Shown here one piece after another: positions 9,909 to 10,658 of a stretch of DNA of 10,658 nucleotides; position 1 is the stretch's first letter, and every line of letters starts with the position of its first letter. A program made the translations under genes and the position numbers. Location of the stretch: assembly GCA_018398765.1 (NCBI GenBank), contig JAHBMJ010003425.1, forward strand, positions 1 to 10,658, in the 5' to 3' direction. The notes below the pieces were generated by a model. It was not told the DNA's origin, did no database searches, and was given only the letters and a program-made list of their open reading frames with translations. The DNA comes from Chromera velia (taxonomy: Eukaryota > Sar > Chromeraceae).

Positions 9909-10658
9909 TGTGTGTGTGTGTGTGTGTGTGTGTGCGTGCATGTGCGTGTGCGTTTTTCCCTGCTGGACCATTTCTCTGTGTAGTTTCTTTTCCTTCTCCC
10001 ACGAGGGTGGCTTGGTGCATTTGGGTTTAGCTCAATGCGTGCCTGCCTGTCTGCTGGGCTGGGTGTTTTTTTTTTGTACATGGGTACCTCAATGTCGTCC
10101 TCGTTTGTCGATTTCTCCTTCACTCTTTTGAAGGAGGCGATGTGGAGAGGTGAGAAGTGGTGTTTTTCTTGACCGCTCTCTTTGCCTGCTTTTCTTTCGG
10201 TCTTACGATTGTGCTGCGTTTCTGTTCTCTCCCAGAATTGTTAAAGATGTTCCCCCCCTCCGGTATGAGTCGCAAGGGAATGGTGTTCCCCCCCTCGTCT
10301 TCATTCGATAACTTTCTTCAAAGTGCTCACTCTGTTCTTTTCTCCTTTGTTTCCTTGCTCCTTTCCCCCTCGCCTGTTTGTCGGTCCGTCCGACTGTCTT
10401 TGTGTCTGACTAGAAGGAAGAGGAGACAAGAAAAAAAGATACAAACCCTTTCCTCTCCCTCCGGGTCCGTCGGTCTGTGTCTGTCTTTGTCCACTACTAA
10501 GTGGCATATTCTCTTTCATGCACGCAGGAGCTCGGGACTACCGGGAAGGCGGCAAAGGCGAAGGGAAAGGAGGAGGGAGCGGGAGGCGGGTTGCTTGACA
10601 TGCTGGGGGGGGGAAACGATTTGTTGGAAGTTGGAGGGGGGGGGGGGGGGACGGGAAG
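412..10658 (+). CDS. AP1G1: AP-1 complex subunit gamma (gamma-adaptin), 17 exons, partial at both ends
   Basis: Gamma-adaptin is a large subunit of the heterotetrameric AP-1 adaptor. AP-1 recruits clathrin and sorts cargo at the trans-Golgi network and endosomes. Joining 412-455, 749-840, 1123-1206, 2479-2514, 3102-3176, 3985-4060, 4372-4420, 4752-4842, 5345-5416, 5791-5862, 6705-6767, 7363-7398, 7858-7905, 8535-8600, 9168-9212, 9785-9838 and 10528-10658 gives one frame of about 377 codons without a stop. Exons 1-15 follow the family's alpha-solenoid trunk (Adaptin_N) residue by residue, roughly residues 190 to 500 of an ~820-residue protein by my recollection of the animal sequence. DILAQVATNTE-NKNVGNAILYE and the LLDMLGGGND hinge favour AP-1 gamma over AP-2 alpha, AP-3 delta or AP-4 epsilon. 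The N-terminal trunk start and the ear are outside the window. About 100 residues of the C-terminal trunk, expected between exons 16 and 17, are not found. Start and stop codons are not in the window. Confidence 0.93.
456..748 (+). other. Intron 1 (293 nt, phase 1)
   Basis: Donor GTGAGC, acceptor TATGCAG. It holds a CTGY repeat at 473-517. The rest is unique-looking sequence with no adaptin similarity. Confidence 0.85.
473..517. repeat. (CTGC)/(CTGT) tetramer repeat
   Basis: About 11 tandem CTGY tetramers just downstream of the exon 1 donor. The first copies are mostly CTGC or CTTGC variants; the last five or so are pure CTGT. Confidence 0.9.
749..840 (+). CDS. AP1G1: AP1G exon 2
   Basis: 92 nt, acceptor TATGCAG (742-748), donor GTCAGT (841-846). 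The first two bases finish a Gly codon. It reads GVMLAGCSLMMTCMEHNRSL then VKDFRKFVPSL. This matches the family pattern G-V-L-x-x-G-V-x-L-x-x-E-M-C and H-F-R-K-L-V-P-Q-L. Two trunk helices are encoded. The usual acidic residue at T-E-M-C is missing (T-C-M here), a local divergence. Confidence 0.93.
1123..1206 (+). CDS. AP1G1: AP1G exon 3
   Basis: 84 nt (28 codons), phase 0 at both ends, acceptor ATGCAG (1117-1122), donor GTTTGT (1207). It begins IRSLKNMLMSGHINPEYDIA and ends GLSDPFLQ. This is the family's L-K-N-L-x-M-S-G-x-x-P-E-x-D-[VI]-x-G-[IL]-x-D-P-F-L-Q block, one of the most conserved stretches of gamma-adaptin. Confidence 0.96.
1207..2478 (+). other. Intron 3 (1,272 nt, phase 0)
   Basis: Donor GTTTGT, acceptor CCTGCAG. 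About 80% of it is the TTCC-type pyrimidine tract, preceded by four GTTT copies at 1207-1222. The last ~225 nt (2254-2478) are more mixed, with a short GT run near 2403-2412. It is the longest intron in the window. Confidence 0.93.
1224..2252. repeat. 1.03-kb polypyrimidine tract: mosaic of TTCC tetramers and TTCCTTC heptamers
   Basis: 1,029 nt with only C and T apart from six G residues (1274, 1285, 1405, 1543, 1870, 1994) and no A. Blocks of (TTCC)n alternate with blocks of the heptamer (TTCCTTC)n, clear at 1680-1735 and 1873-1955, and a CTTCCTCC octamer block near 1360-1405. Pyrimidine-only sequence contains no stop codon on either strand, so long frames appear in every phase. They are not genes. 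Confidence 0.97.
2479..2514 (+). CDS. AP1G1: AP1G exon 4 (36-nt small exon)
   Basis: 12 codons, VKILRLIRMLAR, phase 0 on both sides. Acceptor CCTGCAG (2472-2478), donor GTGCGT (2515). It matches the family's [VI]-[KR]-I-L-R-L-L-R-[IL]-L-G-R exactly in length, and the next exon continues without gap. Confidence 0.94.
2515..3101 (+). other. Intron 4 (587 nt, phase 0), purine-rich 3' half
   Basis: Donor GTGCGT, acceptor CATGCAG. Unlike its neighbours it has no large microsatellite. From about 2800 to the acceptor it is purine-rich and lacks a polypyrimidine tract. A branch-site-like TATTAATAC lies at 3067-3075, about 30 nt before exon 5. Confidence 0.88.
3102..3176 (+). CDS. AP1G1: AP1G exon 5
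   Basis: 25 codons, phase 0, acceptor CATGCAG (3095-3101), donor GTCTGT (3177) after an exonic T. It reads KSAETSDEA then NDILAQVATNTEGNKN, with the following V encoded by exon 6. N-D-I-L-A-Q-V-A-T-N-T-E is the strongest AP-1 gamma signature in the window and excludes the other adaptor large chains. Confidence 0.97.
3177..3984 (+). other. Intron 5 (808 nt, phase 0)
   Basis: Donor GTCTGT, acceptor AAGCAG, the only GCAG acceptor preceded by A. It contains T/C-rich runs (3197-3250), a short CAGT repeat (about 3438-3453) and a (GT)n run at 3905-3919. No adaptin-like codons were found in the gap. Confidence 0.88.
3985..4060 (+). CDS. AP1G1: AP1G exon 6
   Basis: 76 nt, acceptor AAGCAG (3979-3984), donor GTACGT (4061). 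It reads VGNAILYEVVQTIVNIESES then GLRVL, leaving one G for the next codon (phase 1). V-G-N-A-I-L-Y-E and E-S-G-L-R-V-L are family hallmarks. The usual Cys or Thr after Y-E is Val here. Confidence 0.96.
4061..4371 (+). other. Intron 6 (311 nt, phase 1)
   Basis: Donor GTACGT, acceptor TCTGCAG. A compound CT/CTGT/CCCT/GT repeat fills 4236-4332, ending 39 nt before the acceptor. The first ~170 nt are mixed sequence. Confidence 0.9.
4236..4332. repeat. Compound microsatellite (CT)n(CTGT)n(CCCT)n(GT)n
   Basis: Tandem CT and CTGT units (4238-4260), CCCT units (4261-4284) and GT dinucleotides (4285-4332, with two GC interruptions). It lies on the sense strand immediately upstream of the intron 6 acceptor region. 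Confidence 0.95.
4372..4420 (+). CDS. AP1G1: AP1G exon 7 (49 nt)
   Basis: Acceptor TCTGCAG (4365-4371), donor GTTGGT (4421). With the split codons at each end it reads AVNILGRFLQNRENNIR, matching the family's A-[IV]-N-I-L-G-R-F-L-x-N-x-[DE]-x-N-I-R. Phase 1 in, phase 2 out; skipping it would shift the frame. Confidence 0.95.
4421..4751 (+). other. Intron 7 (331 nt, phase 2)
   Basis: Donor GTTGGT, acceptor TTTGCAG. It holds short GTTAGTCAGTCA-like repeats near the donor (4425-4443) and a (TGTC)n run at 4643-4668. No adaptin residues are missing across it. Confidence 0.9.
4643..4668. repeat. (TGTC)n
   Basis: Six tandem TGTC tetramers inside intron 7. Confidence 0.9.
4752..4842 (+). CDS. AP1G1: AP1G exon 8
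   Basis: 91 nt, acceptor TTTGCAG (4745-4751), donor GTCAGC (4843). The first base completes the Arg of N-I-R. It then reads YVALQTLQKVVKVDLRAVQ and RHRQTVVECLK. Y-V-A-L-x-x-L-x-K and A-V-Q-R-H-R-x-T-[IV]-[VL]-[ED]-C-L-K are diagnostic of the family. Confidence 0.97.
4970..5013. repeat. Compound microsatellite (CA)n(GA)n
   Basis: About ten CA units then about eleven GA units, read on the sense strand. Its order is the exact reverse complement of the (CT)n...(GT)n order in introns 6, 9, 11 and 16. Confidence 0.95.
5234..5257. repeat. (GTCC)6
   Basis: Six perfect GTCC tetramers in intron 8. Confidence 0.92.
5284..5303. repeat. C19 homopolymer with unresolved base
   Basis: Nineteen C residues end in N at 5303. 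A sequencing or assembly uncertainty lies only about 40 nt before exon 9. It does not touch coding sequence. Confidence 0.95.
5345..5416 (+). CDS. AP1G1: AP1G exon 9
   Basis: 24 codons, phase 0, acceptor CCTGCAG (5338-5344), donor GTCGGT (5417). It reads DPDTSIKKRALDVTYALINE then ENIK. It matches D-x-D-x-S-I-[KR]-[KR]-R-A-[LM]-[ED]-L-[SV]-[FY]-A-L-[VI]-N-x-x-N-[IV]-[RK] of the family without gaps. Confidence 0.96.
5417..5790 (+). other. Intron 9 (374 nt, phase 0)
   Basis: Donor GTCGGT, acceptor TGTGCAG. From 5570 onward it is T/C-rich, passing through TTTC, CT and GT repeats. The GT run stops only about 8 nt before the acceptor, so the microsatellite itself serves as the 3' splice-site context. 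Confidence 0.9.
5644..5782. repeat. (TTTC)n, (CT)n and (GT)n in series
   Basis: TTTC tetramers (about 5644-5700), CT dinucleotides (5718-5738) and GT dinucleotides (5767-5782) on the sense strand next to the exon 10 acceptor. Confidence 0.93.
5791..5862 (+). CDS. AP1G1: AP1G exon 10
   Basis: 24 codons, phase 0, acceptor TGTGCAG (5784-5790), donor GTTTCT (5863), the only donor lacking G at +5. It reads SLTKELLNFLLVADSDFKGD then LVSK. It matches the family K-E-L-L-x-[FY]-L-x-x-x-[DE]-x-[ED]-F-K-x-D-L-V-S-K. Confidence 0.96.
5863..6704 (+). other. Intron 10 (842 nt, phase 0)
   Basis: Donor GTTTCT, acceptor CTTGCAG. It is pyrimidine-rich at both ends and purine-rich in the middle (about 5975-6120, many GAATGA-like motifs). 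It contains a splice-site-flanked coding-like segment at 6599-6629, reported as a finding. No adaptin residues are missing across it. Confidence 0.88.
6705..6767 (+). CDS. AP1G1: AP1G exon 11
   Basis: 21 codons, phase 0, acceptor CTTGCAG (6698-6704), donor GTTCGT (6768). It reads LCMAVERYSPNKKWQVDTLI followed by K. It matches [IL]-C-x-A-x-E-[RK]-[FY]-[AS]-P-[NS]-K-[RK]-W-x-[IV]-D-T-[IL]-[LMI]-[KR], with the invariant W and D-T in place. Confidence 0.96.
6958..6993. repeat. (GGAA)n purine repeat
   Basis: Tandem AAGG units on the sense strand, the purine counterpart of the intron 3 TTCC tract. A shorter block recurs at about 7130-7154. Confidence 0.88.
7284..7329. repeat. (CT)n(GT)n
   Basis: About eight CT units then about fifteen GT units, ending 33 nt before the exon 12 acceptor. 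Confidence 0.95.
7363..7398 (+). CDS. AP1G1: AP1G exon 12 (36-nt small exon)
   Basis: 12 codons, VMCLAGNFVRDE, acceptor CGTGCAG (7356-7362), donor GTGGGT (7399) after an exonic A. It matches V-L-x-x-A-G-[NS]-[YF]-V-R-D-[DE]. The frame stays open through the following intron, so the 3' boundary rests on the gapless fit to exon 13. A later donor cannot be excluded from the sequence alone. Confidence 0.88.
7399..7857 (+). other. Intron 12 (459 nt, phase 0, stop-free in frame)
   Basis: Donor GTGGGT, acceptor GCATCAG, the only acceptor that is not GCAG. Its length is divisible by three and it has no in-frame stop. It contains a pentamer repeat TCTGC (7561-7592). Retention would add 153 residues with no family counterpart. 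Confidence 0.85.
7561..7592. repeat. (TCTGC)6 pentamer repeat
   Basis: Six perfect TCTGC pentamers plus a partial copy inside intron 12. This is the only pentameric array in the window. Confidence 0.93.
7858..7905 (+). CDS. AP1G1: AP1G exon 13
   Basis: 16 codons, VRDTFLALVACASDLQ, phase 0, acceptor GCATCAG (7851-7857), donor GTAAGT (7906), the only fully canonical donor here. It aligns ungapped with the family helix V-V-P-N-L-I-Q-L-I-x-x-A-x-[ED]-L-H. Divergence is high (few identities), but length and the flanking exons fix it. Confidence 0.9.
8089..8179. repeat. (GA)n and (GAAA)n purine repeats
   Basis: GA dinucleotides at 8089-8125 and, after a short spacer, GAAA tetramers at 8151-8179 on the sense strand of intron 13. 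Confidence 0.94.
8411..8438. repeat. (CTCA)n
   Basis: About seven CTCA (ACTC) tetramers in intron 13. Confidence 0.93.
8535..8600 (+). CDS. AP1G1: AP1G exon 14
   Basis: 22 codons, phase 0, acceptor CTTGCAG (8528-8534), donor GTGAGT (8601). It reads AYAAAKTFFSARENSQQETL then VQ. It fits the family segment A-Y-x-x-x-[KR]-x-[YF]-x-A-...-S-Q-Q-x-L-V-Q with S-Q-Q and L-V-Q conserved. Confidence 0.93.
8601..9167 (+). other. Intron 14 (567 nt, phase 0)
   Basis: Donor GTGAGT, acceptor GATGCAG. The first ~240 nt are purine-rich (G runs, GATGG motifs). The GGAT repeats at 9151-9164 replace the pyrimidine tract right before the acceptor. A short open stretch behind an internal TGCAG at 8867-8871 was considered and rejected. 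Confidence 0.88.
9168..9212 (+). CDS. AP1G1: AP1G exon 15 (45 nt)
   Basis: 15 codons, CAVWLVGEFGDLLVQ, phase 0, acceptor GATGCAG (9161-9167), donor GTCTGT (9213). It matches x-A-x-W-x-[IV]-G-E-[YF]-G-D-L-L-V, among the most conserved motifs of gamma-adaptins. The V-Q before it comes from exon 14. Confidence 0.96.
9213..9784 (+). other. Intron 15 (572 nt, phase 0)
   Basis: Donor GTCTGT, acceptor CATGCAG. It contains C/T-rich blocks (9218-9310), a GT run (about 9315-9330) and G-rich sequence (9330-9347). A lysine/arginine-rich open segment near 9376-9430 was weighed as an exon and rejected. Confidence 0.85.
9785..9838 (+). CDS. AP1G1: AP1G exon 16 (acidic segment)
   Basis: 18 codons, SSQSLLGQLEEGDDFGLQ, phase 0, acceptor CATGCAG (9778-9784), donor GTCAGA (9839). 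It occupies the place of the family's short variable acidic loop after G-D-L-L-V (S-G-Q-x-E-E-E-E-x-x-Q type). That loop should lead into the last trunk helices, which are not found downstream. Identity rests on position, phase and acidity, so it is less certain than the others. Confidence 0.75.
9839..10527 (+). other. Intron 16 (689 nt, phase 0), where C-terminal trunk exons are expected but absent
   Basis: Donor GTCAGA, acceptor CACGCAG. It begins with (CT)n(GT)n (9842-9935) and continues as mixed T/C-rich sequence. I read all three forward frames for the missing trunk segment (ends of the solenoid with the L-Q-Q-R and E-[YF] region) and saw no match. Confidence 0.75.
9842..9935. repeat. 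(CT)n(GT)n adjacent to the exon 16 donor
   Basis: CT dinucleotides with a few GT interruptions from 9845 to about 9908, then about thirteen GT units to 9935. It starts within a few bases of the splice donor. Confidence 0.95.
10528..10658 (+). CDS. AP1G1: AP1G exon 17, start of hinge (open at window end)
   Basis: 131 nt to the window end, acceptor CACGCAG (10521-10527). It reads ELGTTGKAAKAKGKEEGAGG then GLLDMLGGGNDLLEV and a glycine run. A basic, Gly/Ala-rich linker followed by L-L-D-M-L-G-G-G-N-D resembles the animal gamma hinge D-L-L-D-L-L-G-G-N-D. In that family LLDLL-type motifs contribute to clathrin binding. The final glycines come from G15 (10636-10650), whose length may be wrong, so the frame after it is unreliable. 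Confidence 0.85.
10636..10650. repeat. G15 homopolymer in coding sequence
   Basis: Fifteen G residues within the hinge exon, 8 nt from the window end. It encodes five Gly codons if correct. A homopolymer at a contig edge is a common place for sequence error. Confidence 0.9.

Noticed and set aside
9484-10123. Overlapping 150-180-codon open frames on the - strand
   Set aside because: They run through the (CT)n(GT)n repeat read backwards (Arg-Glu and Thr-His runs), overlap each other in different frames and show no domain.
1-10658. Pseudogene interpretation
   Set aside because: No stop or frameshift occurs in 17 exons, and conserved motifs and all splice dinucleotides are intact. The only anomaly is the missing trunk segment, which may be an assembly effect.
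1-10658. Mobile elements, tRNA or rRNA genes, CRISPR arrays
   Set aside because: No transposase or reverse transcriptase motifs, no cloverleaf or conserved rRNA stretches, and no direct repeats with unique spacers were seen. The tandem repeats are simple microsatellites.

Overview
This window is one strand-consistent piece of an intron-rich eukaryotic nuclear gene. Seventeen small exons on the + strand (412-455 through 10528-10658) splice into one open reading frame of about 377 codons. That frame follows the large gamma subunit of the clathrin adaptor complex AP-1 (gamma-adaptin). The family was recognised by residue-level agreement with the known AP-1 gamma sequence, for example DILAQVATNTEGNKNV, VGNAILYE, SESGLRVLAVNILGRF, NNIRYVAL, VQRHRQTVVECLKD, SPNKKWQVDT and GEFGDLLV, and by a hinge-like LLDMLGGGNDLL. 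Both ends are missing: the N-terminal quarter or so of the trunk lies upstream, and the rest of the hinge plus the ear domain lies downstream.

Layout: 1-411 is the tail of an upstream intron (T-rich, then CATT and CTGY repeats). Exons 1-15 (412-9212) encode a continuous alpha-solenoid trunk with no residue gap against the family. Exon 16 (9785-9838) is a short acidic segment. Exon 17 (10528 to the end) is already hinge. About 11% of the window is coding; the rest is intron. Introns run from 282 to 1,272 nt and are filled with simple sequence: pyrimidine-rich on the sense strand in most, purine-rich in a few. The largest block is a ~1.03-kb tract in intron 3 with six G and no A. I see no second gene, rRNA, tRNA, mobile element or CRISPR array. 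The long reading frames inside the low-complexity tracts are composition artefacts.

Splicing: the 16 complete introns all start GT and end AG. The donor consensus is G|GTNNGT, with almost no preference at +3/+4. The acceptor is nearly always TGCAG (14 of 17) or GCAG (16 of 17). Intron phase is 0 in 13 of 16.

Organism: a protist-like eukaryote. GC-balanced exons, dense introns full of CT/GT/TTCC repeats and TGCAG acceptors resemble alveolates such as chromerids or coccidians. This is an inference from style, not a proof. Single-base runs (T27 at the start, C19 then N at 5284-5303, G15 at the end) suggest a draft-assembly contig.

Most worth following up: the absence of the last ~100 residues of the trunk between exons 16 and 17, the relaxed donor consensus, the mosaic pyrimidine tract, complementary repeat blocks bracketing exons 7-8, and coding-like islands inside introns 10 and 11.
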